A stretch of DNA of 64,000 nucleotides. It comes from Rhizobium leguminosarum. Lineage in GTDB: Bacteria; Pseudomonadota; Alphaproteobacteria; Rhizobiales; Rhizobiaceae. The notes beneath the pieces were generated by a model. That model made no database searches and had not been told where the DNA came from. It saw nothing but the letters and a program-made list of their open reading frames with translations. Location: positions 186,001 through 250,000 of the forward strand of contig NZ_MZMU01000001.1 of the NCBI RefSeq assembly GCF_004123835.1. The letters are read 5' to 3'. The position numbers and the translations under genes were made by a program. Below are positions 34,245-42,363 of the stretch, in pieces. Position 1 is the stretch's first letter. Every line of letters starts with the position of its first letter.

Positions 34245-35131
34245 GGCTGGGCCTCGCGGTTGCGGGCGATCGACCTGATGTAGAAGATACCGAAGACCAG
34301 GCAGAAGCCGAATGTGATGACGGCCTGGGTCATGGCGTTCAGCGGGTCGTTCATGTCGGCGAAGGTGCGCTGCATGAACGGCCCCATCATTTCAGGCGAT
34401 GCCGAGCCGAGCACATAGGGCAGGGTGAAGGCGGAGAAGATGCCGAGCACGGCGAAGGACGCGGTCACCAGCAGGGAATTGCCCATGCGCGGCAGGATGA
34501 TCGAAATGAACACCCGGAGCGGGCCTGCGCCGACATCGCGGGCGGCCTCGATAGCGCTGTTCGAAACGGAGGAAAGCCCCGCCGTCAGCATCAGCACCGT
34601 CAGAGGAAGATTGTCCCAGACGAGGCCGATGACCGGTCCCCACGGCGTCAGATAGGGCGTGCGCAGCTTCGGCAGGCTGACTGAATTCAGCAACAGGTCG
34701 ACGGTGCCGTTTGGCCCGATGGTCCGGATCAGCGCATAGGCAAGGATGATCGACGGCACGAACATCGGGAAGATCGCAAGAGCCTGCACATAGGCGACAA
34801 GGCGTCCTTGCGAGAACCGGAGGTAAAGTGCGATCGGAAGACCGATCGCCAGAAGCAGAATGCCGCAGACGGCGGTGGTCCAAAGCGTCAGCCACAGATT
34901 GCCGAGGCTGTAGCCATCGGTGAAGAAGAAGCGATAGGAGGCAAGCGAGAATTCCGTCGCGCCGTCAGGGCCTCGAACGAAGATCGTGCCGACGACCGCT
35001 GAAAAGATCGGAAGGACGATCAGCCATGCGAGCAGGAGGACCGGCAGGGCAACGAGGAGGAGCCCGATAGAACTCCCCCTGTTGATGGACCGGTGACGGC
35101 GCAGAACCGCCGGCGCAGTGTCAGTGGACAT
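34241..35131 (-). CDS. ABC transporter permease, PotB/AfuB-like
   Basis: A 296-residue membrane protein. EAA loop: 'AIEAARDVGAGPLRVFISIIL'. The ATG at 35131 overlaps the binding-protein stop by ATGA; the upstream frame overlaps that gene and is discarded. About six hydrophobic segments are visible, starting with 'SIGLLLVALPVLLLAWLIVL'. Confidence 0.88.
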   Translation of the reverse strand: MSTDTAPAVLRRHRSINRGSSIGLLLVALPVLLLAWLIVLPIFSAVVGTIFVRGPDGATEFSLASYRFFFTDGYSLGNLWLTLWTTAVCGILLLAIGLPIALYLRFSQGRLVAYVQALAIFPMFVPSIILAYALIRTIGPNGTVDLLLNSVSLPKLRTPYLTPWGPVIGLVWDNLPLTVLMLTAGLSSVSNSAIEAARDVGAGPLRVFISIILPRMGNSLLVTASFAVLGIFSAFTLPYVLGSASPEMMGPFMQRTFADMNDPLNAMTQAVITFGFCLVFGIFYIRSIARNREAQP

Positions 35132-36276
35132 CAGGTGCGGCTGATGCTTGGCGCAACATTGCGGTACCAGCCGTCGGCAATCGCCTTTTCCCAATCGCCG
35201 CCCGGGAAGGTCGGGATGGTCGACGGAATGACGTCGGCATATTTCTTGCGGAGATCGTCGGAAATGTGATCCCAAGAGATGGCGGGGAAACCACCGATCT
35301 CGGTGATGATTGCTTCCTGCATTTCCTTCGTCAGCATGAATGCGGCAAGCTTGAGCGCCGCATCCTTGTTGGCGCCGTTCGAGAACACGGTGATGCTGGA
35401 GAAGCCGCCGCAAAGGGCGAGATCGCTAAGCTGCACAAGGCCGGTCGTATCAGGCAGCACACCCTGGGAGATCGCTTGCAGCACCTGGTCCGACCAGACC
35501 GGCACCATGGTGACGACGCCTTGGGCGAGCAGCTGGATCGACTGGGTGTTGCCGGCCGTATAGGCGCCCTTGTCGTAAAGCGCCGGGGCGAGGTCGTTGA
35601 GGATCTTCCAGGCCGGCGTCAGCGCCTCGGTGGCGAAGTCGGCGGTGAAATTGTCGACCTTGAACTTCTTCGGATCGCGGCCGTTCGCCTCATGAATCGC
35701 GCGGCGGACAAAATTTCCGCCAGAACCACCCTTGTCGGGACGGTTGTAGATGAATTGGCCCGGATTGGCCTTGATCCAGGCGGTGAGCTGATCCCAGCTC
35801 TTCGGTGCATTCTTCGGATCGAGCTTGGTCGTGTCGTAGGCGAGAAGCACCTGCGAACCGCGATAAGGAAGGGAGAAGGGAGTATCGAAGGCAAGCGGGT
35901 TGATATGGTCGTAACCCTCGATGTTCTCGGCGGAGAACTTGACCCAGAGGCCGGCATCGATGCCGCCGGATGGCAGGCGCGGATCGAATTGCTCGAAAAG
36001 GTCGGCCTGCGGATCGGTCTTCGTCTTCAGTGCGGCGAGCGCACGGTCGGCGATGGCGCGCAAACCGTTATTGTCGCCGGCGTCGGTCACCTTCAGGGCA
36101 ACGCCCGGATGCGCCTTTTCGAAGGCCGGACGGATGACGTTGTTCCAGAGGTCGACGATATTGGCATCCGAACCGCTGTAGAGGTCGATCGTGCCGGCCG
36201 CAGCCGATGCGAAACGCGGAAGAGCCAGCAGACCGGCTGCAGCTGACGATGTGATCAGAAATTCGCGTCTATTCAT
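35131..36276 (-). CDS. ABC transporter substrate-binding protein, Fe3+/polyamine type
   Basis: A 381-residue exported protein with a twin-arginine-like signal ('MNRREFLITSSAAAGLLALP', cleavage near 'ASAAA'). The mature part resembles the extracellular solute-binding family of Fe3+, spermidine/putrescine and 2-aminoethylphosphonate importers: 'IDLYSGSDANIVDLWNNVIR', then 'LPYRGSQVLLAYD'. Substrate cannot be assigned: no clear tyrosine pair for iron is recognised. First gene of its operon. Confidence 0.85.
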   Translation of the reverse strand: MNRREFLITSSAAAGLLALPRFASAAAGTIDLYSGSDANIVDLWNNVIRPAFEKAHPGVALKVTDAGDNNGLRAIADRALAALKTKTDPQADLFEQFDPRLPSGGIDAGLWVKFSAENIEGYDHINPLAFDTPFSLPYRGSQVLLAYDTTKLDPKNAPKSWDQLTAWIKANPGQFIYNRPDKGGSGGNFVRRAIHEANGRDPKKFKVDNFTADFATEALTPAWKILNDLAPALYDKGAYTAGNTQSIQLLAQGVVTMVPVWSDQVLQAISQGVLPDTTGLVQLSDLALCGGFSSITVFSNGANKDAALKLAAFMLTKEMQEAIITEIGGFPAISWDHISDDLRKKYADVIPSTIPTFPGGDWEKAIADGWYRNVAPSISRT

Positions 36277-36461
36277 AACCCGTCTCCATCAGGTGTCGAG
36301 GCTCAGCCTCCGCAGGATTGTTTGAGGCCTTGCTAGCGCCGGCGCGTAACATCGACATGACAGATCGGGCGTATCTGGAGGAAATTGCACAGCTGTGCTC
36401 TTTGCACCGTGTGGAAATCGGCGGCAGGAGATACTATCTCTTGCGGAAAAGGAGATATCCA

Positions 36462-36971
36462 ATGACCGAAGAACGTGCAGTCCTCGCCGGCGGTTGCTTC
36501 TGGGGCATGCAGGACCTGATCCGCCGATACAAGGGCGTGATCTCGACCCGCGTCGGCTATTCCGGCGGCGATGTGCCGAATGCCTCCTATCGCAACCACG
36601 GAACCCATGCCGAGGCGATCGAGATCATCTTCGATCCCTCAAGGATCAGCTATCGGGAAATCCTCGAATTCTTCTTCCAGATCCACGACCCGAGCACGCG
36701 CAACCGCCAGGGCAACGACGTTGGCTTGAGCTACCGCTCGGCAATCTTCTACGTCACCCCTGAGCAGGAGCGCGTCGCCAGGGATACGATCGCCGATGTC
36801 GATGCATCAGGCTTGTGGCCCGGCAAGGTCGTCACCGAAGTCGTGCCGGTTAGCGATTTCTGGGAGGCGGAACCCGAGCACCAGGATTATCTGGAGCGGA
36901 TTCCAAACGGCTATACCTGCCACTTTGTCCGGCCCGGCTGGAAACTGCCGGTTCGTCAGAAGATCGCCTGA
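36462..36971 (+). CDS. msrA: Peptide methionine (S)-S-oxide reductase
   Basis: A 169-residue MsrA. The active-site motif GGCFWG holds Cys12; '[20 protein letters not shown]' and '[19 protein letters not shown]' in pieces are the family substrate-pocket stretches. It reduces S-methionine sulfoxide in oxidised proteins. The start at 36462 follows AAAGGAGATAT; the frame continues upstream to 36318 but without family similarity. It lies alone between the importer and a convergent LysR gene. Confidence 0.92.
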   Translation: MTEERAVLAGGCFWGMQDLIRRYKGVISTRVGYSGGDVPNASYRNHGTHAEAIEIIFDPSRISYREILEFFFQIHDPSTRNRQGNDVGLSYRSAIFYVTPEQERVARDTIADVDASGLWPGKVVTEVVPVSDFWEAEPEHQDYLERIPNGYTCHFVRPGWKLPVRQKIA

Positions 36972-36977
36972 AATTGA

Positions 36978-37850
36978 TCAGGCTCCCATCGCCGCGCGGC
37001 TGGTTTCCAGAAGCGCGGCGACGAGATTTGTCCTCGGCGAGGATCGCGTCACCACGATGCCGACGGTGCGAACGGCGGACGAGCGGGGCAGGGGCAGCTT
37101 GACGATATCTAATCCCGCCGGCCAGGGCGGCGCCCAATCCGGCACGATCGAGATCCCGAGGCCGCGGTCTACCATCACCGCGATCGCCTCCAGCGCGTCG
37201 AGCTCATAACGCTCGACCGGGTGGATGCCGATCTCGCGCAGATATTCATCGGCGATGTGACCACCCCACTGGTTGCGGTCGTAGCGGATGAAGGGCAGGG
37301 TCTGCAGCAGTTCGAGCGGATCCGCCCCCTCGCAGCCCCGCGGAGCGATCAGCACCAGGGGTTCTTGGCGCAGCTTGTTGAAGGTCAACGTCTTCTGCAT
37401 CGGAAATCGCGGCTCGATAATGAAGGCCGCGTCCAGCGCGCCGTTCAAAACCTCGGCATAGAGGTCCATCGAAGCGCCCGGCTTGAGGAAGATCTCGATC
37501 ATCGGATAGTCCTGGGCGAGACGGTGGAGAATGTCGGGCACGAGGCCGGTCAGAGCTGTGTTAATCGCCCCGATCCGCATCTCGCCCGAAATCGTCGCGG
37601 TACCGGCCATCGCCTTCAGGTCGCGCGTATCGCGCACCAGATCCCTGCAACGGTCGAGAATGGCAAAACCCGCCTCCGTCGGCCGCATGACGCGGCCGGA
37701 GCGCACCAGCAGCCGCACCCCGAGCTCGGCCTCCAATGCGCGGATGCGCTGGGCGACAGCGGCAGGCGTGAGGTTCAGCCGCTGGGCGGCTTCCGCCAGT
37801 GAGTGCCGCTCGGCAACGACAATGAAGGTTTCGAGAAAGCGTGTGTCCAT
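36978..37850 (-). CDS. LysR-family transcriptional regulator
   Basis: A 290-residue LTTR with an N-terminal winged helix-turn-helix ('FIVVAERHSLAEAAQRLNLT' region) and a substrate-binding-protein-like effector domain. It is divergent from the SDR gene at 37946, and an inverted repeat of LysR-box form (GATAG/CTATC, 37852-37866) lies directly before its start. It probably controls the SDR-RraA pair. Confidence 0.9.
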   Translation of the reverse strand: MDTRFLETFIVVAERHSLAEAAQRLNLTPAAVAQRIRALEAELGVRLLVRSGRVMRPTEAGFAILDRCRDLVRDTRDLKAMAGTATISGEMRIGAINTALTGLVPDILHRLAQDYPMIEIFLKPGASMDLYAEVLNGALDAAFIIEPRFPMQKTLTFNKLRQEPLVLIAPRGCEGADPLELLQTLPFIRYDRNQWGGHIADEYLREIGIHPVERYELDALEAIAVMVDRGLGISIVPDWAPPWPAGLDIVKLPLPRSSAVRTVGIVVTRSSPRTNLVAALLETSRAAMGA

Positions 37851-37851
37851 C

Positions 37852-37866
37852 GATAGTTTTTCTATC
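37852..37866. promoter_or_regulatory. Candidate LysR-type binding site
   Basis: GATAG, five T, CTATC: a perfect 5-bp inverted repeat with a T-N11-A core, as LysR regulators prefer. It lies two bases upstream of the regulator's ATG and 80 bases upstream of the SDR gene. Confidence 0.5.
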
Positions 37867-37945
37867 TCTTGAACGAAGCAGAAGCCATATTTTATTTATA
37901 GTCCGTTGTTCCGAAAGATGGCCGATCATTGAGGAGACGGATGGA

Positions 37946-38731
37946 ATGGATTTCGGCCTGAAGGACAAGACGGCCCTGGTGCTTGGCGCCGGCGGCGGAC
38001 TGGGCAGCGCGATTGCCGTCAAGCTTGCGCGCGAAGGCGCCAGAATTGCTGCGGCGGATATCGATCTCGCCGCCGCTGAGAAGACCGCGGTTGCGATCGA
38101 ATCTGAAGGCGGCAAGGCGCTGGCACTACAATGGGATCTTTCCGATCTCGGCTCGATCGATGCGCATGTCGCTGCAATCGAACGCCAATTCGGACCGGCC
38201 GACATCCTCGTCAACAATACTGGCGGCCCACCGCCGACAACCGTCTCCGGCCAGGATCCGACGCTCTGGAACCAGTATTTCCAGAGTATGGTCCTCTCCG
38301 TCATCGCCATTACCGATCGTGTGCTGCCTCAGATGCGGGCGCGCAAATGGGGGCGCATCGTCACCTCGACCTCGTCGGGCGTGGTCGCGCCGATCCCCAA
38401 TCTCGGCATCTCCAACGCGCTGCGCCTTTCGTTGGTCGGCTGGTCGAAAACGCTGGCGCGCGAGGTCGCGCGCGACGGCATCACCGTCAACATCGTCCTG
38501 CCGGGCCGGATCGCCACCGGCCGCATCACCTTCCTCGACGAGCAGAAGGCCAAACGCGAAAGCCGCTCCATCGATGACGTCATCGCAGAAAGCACCGGCA
38601 GCATTCCGCTCGGCCGCTATGGCCGACCGGAAGAATATGGCAATGTCGTCACCTTCCTGGCGAGCGAGCCTGCCTCCTATCTCACCGGATCGGTGATCCG
38701 CGTCGATGGCGGCATGATCCAGAGCATCTGA
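37946..38731 (+). CDS. Short-chain dehydrogenase/reductase-like protein lacking the YxxxK motif
   Basis: A 261-residue SDR-fold protein. The nucleotide-binding motif 'GAGGGLG' is at residues 14-20 and 'NNTGG' at 90-94. The region where Tyr-x3-Lys should lie reads 'PNLGISNALRLSLVGWSK' (residues 151-168), with Ile155 and Leu159 in those places. A divergent SDR subgroup shares this pattern. It may still bind NAD(P), but normal SDR catalysis is doubtful. GAGGAGACGG precedes the ATG. It is followed by an RraA-type gene. Confidence 0.85.
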   Translation: MDFGLKDKTALVLGAGGGLGSAIAVKLAREGARIAAADIDLAAAEKTAVAIESEGGKALALQWDLSDLGSIDAHVAAIERQFGPADILVNNTGGPPPTTVSGQDPTLWNQYFQSMVLSVIAITDRVLPQMRARKWGRIVTSTSSGVVAPIPNLGISNALRLSLVGWSKTLAREVARDGITVNIVLPGRIATGRITFLDEQKAKRESRSIDDVIAESTGSIPLGRYGRPEEYGNVVTFLASEPASYLTGSVIRVDGGMIQSI

Positions 38732-38758
38732 TAGAAACCGAATTGGAACCGATACCCG

Positions 38759-39457
38759 ATGGCCCTCAGCGCTGAAGCGATAGCAACCCTCAAGACCGTC
38801 TCGACGGCGACCCTGACGACCGTTCTTCTGAAGAAGGGCCTGCGGAACGTCTGGATCCGCGGCGCCGTTCCGCTGAAGCCCGGCCAGCCACGCATCGTCG
38901 GCCCAGCCTTCACCCTCCGCTTCGTTCCGGCTCGCGAAGATCTGGCGACGCCGGCATCCTGGGCCTCGCCGATCTCGACGCGCGCCGCGATCGAAGCGAT
39001 GCCGGAGGGCTGTGTTGCCGTCGTCGATGCGATGGGCGTTACCGATGCCGGCATCTTCGGCGATATCCTCTGCGCCCGCATGCAGAAGAGAGGCGTTGCA
39101 GCCCTCGTCACTGACGGCGTCGTGCGCGACCTTGCCGGCGTGCTCGACACCAACTTGCCGGTCTGGTGCCGTGGTGTCTCGGCGCCGCCTTCGGTCGCCG
39201 GCCTCACCTTCGTCGCCTGGCAGCAGCCGATCGGCTGCGGCGGCGTTGCGGTCTTTCCGGATGATATCATCGTCGTCGACCAGGACGGCGCCGTGCTGAT
39301 CCCGGCCGATCTGCTCGAGGCGGTGCTGGCCGAAGCGCCGGAACAGGAGCGCATGGAAGCCTGGATCATGACCAGGATCGAAGAAGGCACGCCGTTGCCC
39401 GGCCTCTACCCGATGAACGCGGAAACAAAGGCGCTCTACGAGGCTTCGAAGAAATAG
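38759..39457 (+). CDS. RraA-family protein, HMG/CHA aldolase-like
   Basis: A 232-residue protein of the RraA / class II pyruvate aldolase fold. 'VTDGVVRDLAGV' carries the conserved Arg-Asp pair of the metal and substrate site, and 'GCGGVAVFPDDIIVVDQDGA' the C-terminal family stretch. Members are 4-hydroxy-4-methyl-2-oxoglutarate/4-carboxy-4-hydroxy-2-oxoadipate aldolases or regulators of RNase E. With an SDR-like gene 27 bases upstream, a catabolic aldolase or decarboxylase role is more likely than RNase control. Confidence 0.82.
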   Translation: MALSAEAIATLKTVSTATLTTVLLKKGLRNVWIRGAVPLKPGQPRIVGPAFTLRFVPAREDLATPASWASPISTRAAIEAMPEGCVAVVDAMGVTDAGIFGDILCARMQKRGVAALVTDGVVRDLAGVLDTNLPVWCRGVSAPPSVAGLTFVAWQQPIGCGGVAVFPDDIIVVDQDGAVLIPADLLEAVLAEAPEQERMEAWIMTRIEEGTPLPGLYPMNAETKALYEASKK

Positions 39458-39527
39458 GCTCCTGAATAAGACGGATTTTCGATCATGGTCGTTCCGCCGA
39501 CGGAAAGTGCAGCGCCCCGAAGTACGG

Positions 39528-40493
39528 TCACTTGTTGGGCACCTCGACGCCGAGCAGCGAACGCACCAATGCAGCCTGGCTACGCACGCCGGTCTTGTCG
39601 AAAATACGCTGCAGCTGAGTGCGTAGCGTATTGACGCTAACAGCCAGAAGGTTTGCGGCACCCGCGAGGTCGTGGCCATCGACGATCAGGCGGGCAAGCC
39701 TGACCTGCGCGGGCGACAAACCATAGATCTCCCGCGCCCCATCGATCCGGCGCGCGACCGTCTCCGCATCGTCGAACGACACCAGCGCCTTGCCATCTTC
39801 GAGATGGACCCAGCAGTGCATCGGCACCCCCGCCGCATCCTCGCCAAGTGAAACCGCCCAAGCCTGTTTCGGCGATAAGGTTAGCCGTGTCTGCCCCTGC
39901 AGTTCGCGAAAAGCCAGGCGGACGGCTTCACGAAGCGCAGGGTCGTGCTCGCGCCGCCGAGCGCGGAGTCGACCGGCAGCGACGGCGAGTCCCTGATGGC
40001 CGCGTATCCGCTCCTGCGCGAGTCGGTTCGTCCACAGAATGCGCGTATCCGCATCGATCTCGATCAGCGGGAAGTTCGATTGCTCGATGCTACCCTCCAT
40101 CATCACCACGCAGCCGATCTTCCAGACACCATCGACCCTGTGTAGAATTTTTAGCTCGCGTTTGAGATCATCGCCGCCATCGATCCCGGTCTGGTCATAA
40201 GTGACCCAGCCCATGTTCTCGGCAACGATAACGTTGACCTTCTGCCACCGAACATGCTCCGAAAAAGCGCGCTTTTGGGGGAAACGCTCCACGATCCTCT
40301 TAAGTCGTGCGGCAATCGCGTCCCAGCCTTCGTCGACCCGAGTGCCCAGGGAGGCGTAGTATTCCATCCGCCTGGTTTGCGGTGACTGCACCCAGTGGCT
40401 CGCCAATGCGTCGAAGTCCCGCTGCAGCCAAGCCTCAGTCTCGCTGCGGATCACTGCCAGGATCGCGGCCTTGTTAGCCTCGCTTTCGTCCAT
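39528..40493 (-). CDS. LuxR-type regulator with N-terminal SnoaL/NTF2-like domain
   Basis: A protein of about 321 residues with an unusual order: an N-terminal SnoaL-like domain (residues 1 to about 130; 'SETEAWLQRDFDALASHWV' and 'ILHRVDGVWKIGCVVMMEG'), a PAS-like middle ('FPLIEIDADTRILWTNRLAQ'), and a C-terminal LuxR helix-turn-helix ('LSPAQVRLARLIVDGHDLAG', 'SVNTLRTQLQRIFDKTGVRS'). The N-terminal fold can bind small hydrophobic molecules, so a ligand-sensing role is likely. ATG at 40493 has GGAGA seven bases upstream; a GTG at 40550 is a longer alternative. A 61-residue membrane protein gene precedes it. Confidence 0.8.
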   Translation of the reverse strand: MDESEANKAAILAVIRSETEAWLQRDFDALASHWVQSPQTRRMEYYASLGTRVDEGWDAIAARLKRIVERFPQKRAFSEHVRWQKVNVIVAENMGWVTYDQTGIDGGDDLKRELKILHRVDGVWKIGCVVMMEGSIEQSNFPLIEIDADTRILWTNRLAQERIRGHQGLAVAAGRLRARRREHDPALREAVRLAFRELQGQTRLTLSPKQAWAVSLGEDAAGVPMHCWVHLEDGKALVSFDDAETVARRIDGAREIYGLSPAQVRLARLIVDGHDLAGAANLLAVSVNTLRTQLQRIFDKTGVRSQAALVRSLLGVEVPNK

Positions 40494-40559
40494 CCCACGA
40501 TCTCCGGTGACGTCACGCAGTAGCATAGCACGGCTGGTATCCTGTGCCACGAGACTGCC

Positions 40560-40745
40560 TCAGATCAAAGTTACGCCAAGGATTAGGGTCAGGCCGGCCG
40601 CTATCGCGATCGACCCACGCAGCCCCGGGTTCAAGCGCCGCAGGTCCATCTGGTTCGAGTAGTAGCGGTCCTCGGCCCAGGCACTCATCCGTACCGGTCG
40701 CACCGCAGTGTGAATGTGTGTGACGGCGAGACCGTAGATGTCCAC
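40560..40745 (-). CDS. Small membrane protein, hypothetical
   Basis: A 61-residue protein starting at GTG (40745) with a strong ribosome-binding site AGGAGGGAAATT just before it. The first 40 residues are polar; the last about 20 ('GSIAIAAGLTLILGVTLI') form a single hydrophobic span at the C terminus, as in tail-anchored proteins. It lies directly before the LuxR-type gene on the same strand. No family is recognised. It could be a membrane partner of the regulator. Confidence 0.5.
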   Translation of the reverse strand: MDIYGLAVTHIHTAVRPVRMSAWAEDRYYSNQMDLRRLNPGLRGSIAIAAGLTLILGVTLI

Positions 40746-40960
40746 AATTTCCCTCCTGTCCTGGCGCTTTCATCCACGCAGCCTGGCATGGAGAGGCGCC
40801 CTGACCTGTCATGCGAATGGATGACAGCGGACAAGTTTGCAACATGATGGAATGATCGATGATGCCAAAGAAACGTGCGCCACGTCGGATATCTCTCAAC
40901 GTTCGCAATAATCCCGATCTCTGCACGAGATGATACGCTGACTTTTGCAACGTTCGAAAA

Positions 40961-42073
40961 TCAGAAATTTCGCGACAAATTTATCAGCGGAAAAGCGCTT
41001 AAGGCGCTTGGTATGGTGACTGGGGTTGCCGGATGCAGGTACGATCGGCCCAACTCCCCAATGGCCGAGACGCCAAGCAAAGCCATGGAACGAAGCATTT
41101 CGTCTTCCAGCAGCTCAAGCATTCGAATAATTGCGGCCCCGCCTCCCGCAGCAAGGGCGTAGCACTGCATGCGGCCAAGGCCTACGAGGTCCGCACCTAT
41201 CCCGAGGGCTTTAATGATGTCCGATCCGCGACAGAATCCTCCATCGACCATTATCTTTGCTTGGCCGGCTGCAGCGTCGATGATTTCGGGCAAGGCATCC
41301 ATTGTACCACGACCATGGTCGAGCTGACGGCCACCATGGTTCGAAACATAAATCCAATCCACGCCATGATCGACAGCAATACGAGCATCTTCGGCCGTAA
41401 CAATACCTTTGAGCGCGAGCGGAATGTCGTAGGTGTCCTTGATCAATTTGACAGTTCGCCAATCAAGGCCGGCCTGGTAGGACTGATCAGGCTGCTTCCC
41501 CAATCCAGCTGTCCGATAGCGATTAGCAATATCGCGGTCACGTCGGGCGAGGACCGCGCTATCGACGGTTAGGCAAATTGCTGCACAGCCACACGCAAGC
41601 GTACGACCAATGTATTCATGCACGAAGCCATCGTCGCCTCTGACATAGAGCTGCGCCATTCGTAGCGCTAATGGAGCTGCTTCGGCGACAGTCTCAAGCG
41701 GTGTGCAGCCTGAGCTGAGCATGTGGCCTATGTCGAAAGCTTGAGCGGCTGTTGCAACCGTTGCGCCTCCGCCAGAGCCAAATACGTTCAATGGGCCGGT
41801 AGGCGCGAAAAATACCGGCAATCGCAGCTTGCGGCCGAAATGCTCGACGGAAAGGTCTACGGCGCTGACGTTGCGTAACACACGCGGTTTGAAGGCGATG
41901 GAATCGATGGCTAGGCGGTTGCGTTTGAGCGTTGTTTCCGTTTCCGCGCCACCTGTGAGGCTATCCCATTTTTCTTTCGGCAGAACCTGGTGAGCTTTTT
42001 CAAGGATCTCGTGCAAACTCTCAAAATCGCTGGATGTGGAAGCAGTACCAACAACTTCATCTCCTACACTCAT
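40961..42073 (-). CDS. FMN-dependent alpha-hydroxy acid oxidase/dehydrogenase
   Basis: A 370-residue enzyme of the glycolate oxidase/lactate dehydrogenase family. Catalytic His246 and Arg249 lie in 'SNHGGRQLD', Lys222 in 'ALKGI', and 'MVDGGFCRGSDIIKALGIGA' is the FMN-phosphate region. The usual substrate-binding tyrosine near the N terminus (Tyr24 in glycolate oxidase) aligns with Trp36, while the 'QLY' tyrosine (143) is kept. It oxidises a 2-hydroxy acid to a keto acid. Base use is less GC-rich than the neighbours. AAGGAGG precedes the ATG; repeated TCGCAAA sites lie just upstream. Confidence 0.85.
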   Translation of the reverse strand: MSVGDEVVGTASTSSDFESLHEILEKAHQVLPKEKWDSLTGGAETETTLKRNRLAIDSIAFKPRVLRNVSAVDLSVEHFGRKLRLPVFFAPTGPLNVFGSGGGATVATAAQAFDIGHMLSSGCTPLETVAEAAPLALRMAQLYVRGDDGFVHEYIGRTLACGCAAICLTVDSAVLARRDRDIANRYRTAGLGKQPDQSYQAGLDWRTVKLIKDTYDIPLALKGIVTAEDARIAVDHGVDWIYVSNHGGRQLDHGRGTMDALPEIIDAAAGQAKIMVDGGFCRGSDIIKALGIGADLVGLGRMQCYALAAGGGAAIIRMLELLEDEMLRSMALLGVSAIGELGRSYLHPATPVTIPSALSAFPLINLSRNF

Positions 42074-42092
42074 CGCGCCTCCTTGCCGGTGG

Positions 42093-42153
42093 ATTTCGCA
42101 AACTCCCGATTAAAGCGACGGTTTTGCGACTGATATTTGCGATGTCGCAAAAC
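42093..42153. promoter_or_regulatory. Repeated TTTGCGA/TCGCAAA sites upstream of the oxidase gene
   Basis: GTTTTGCGAC (42121-42130) and its exact complement GTCGCAAAAC (42144-42153) form a 10-bp inverted repeat with a 13-bp spacer. A nested TTTGCGA-TG-TCGCAAA lies at 42136-42151, and another TCGCAAA at 42095-42101. This looks like a multi-site operator or activator array for the oxidase gene starting at 42073. Confidence 0.6.
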
Positions 42154-42363
42154 CCGATGTTATGCGCAGTCAGGCGAAGCGAATGCTTCACGGAAATATC
42201 TTCAGCAAGCTAAACCGCTCGCAACGCCCGTGCCGTAAGCGAATAGTGCATCACAAGACACTTGCTTTCCACATTTAGGTTAGGGGCTGGGCGGCTTCGT
42301 GGCGCTTTTTGTTTTGGCGCAGATGGAAGCTGCTCTGTTAAGCCGGAAAGCCACCACCATACC

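Noticed and set aside
38126..39679. 517-residue minus-strand frame opposite the SDR and RraA genes
   Set aside because: Both plus-strand genes have clear family motifs and ribosome-binding sites; the antisense frame has neither.
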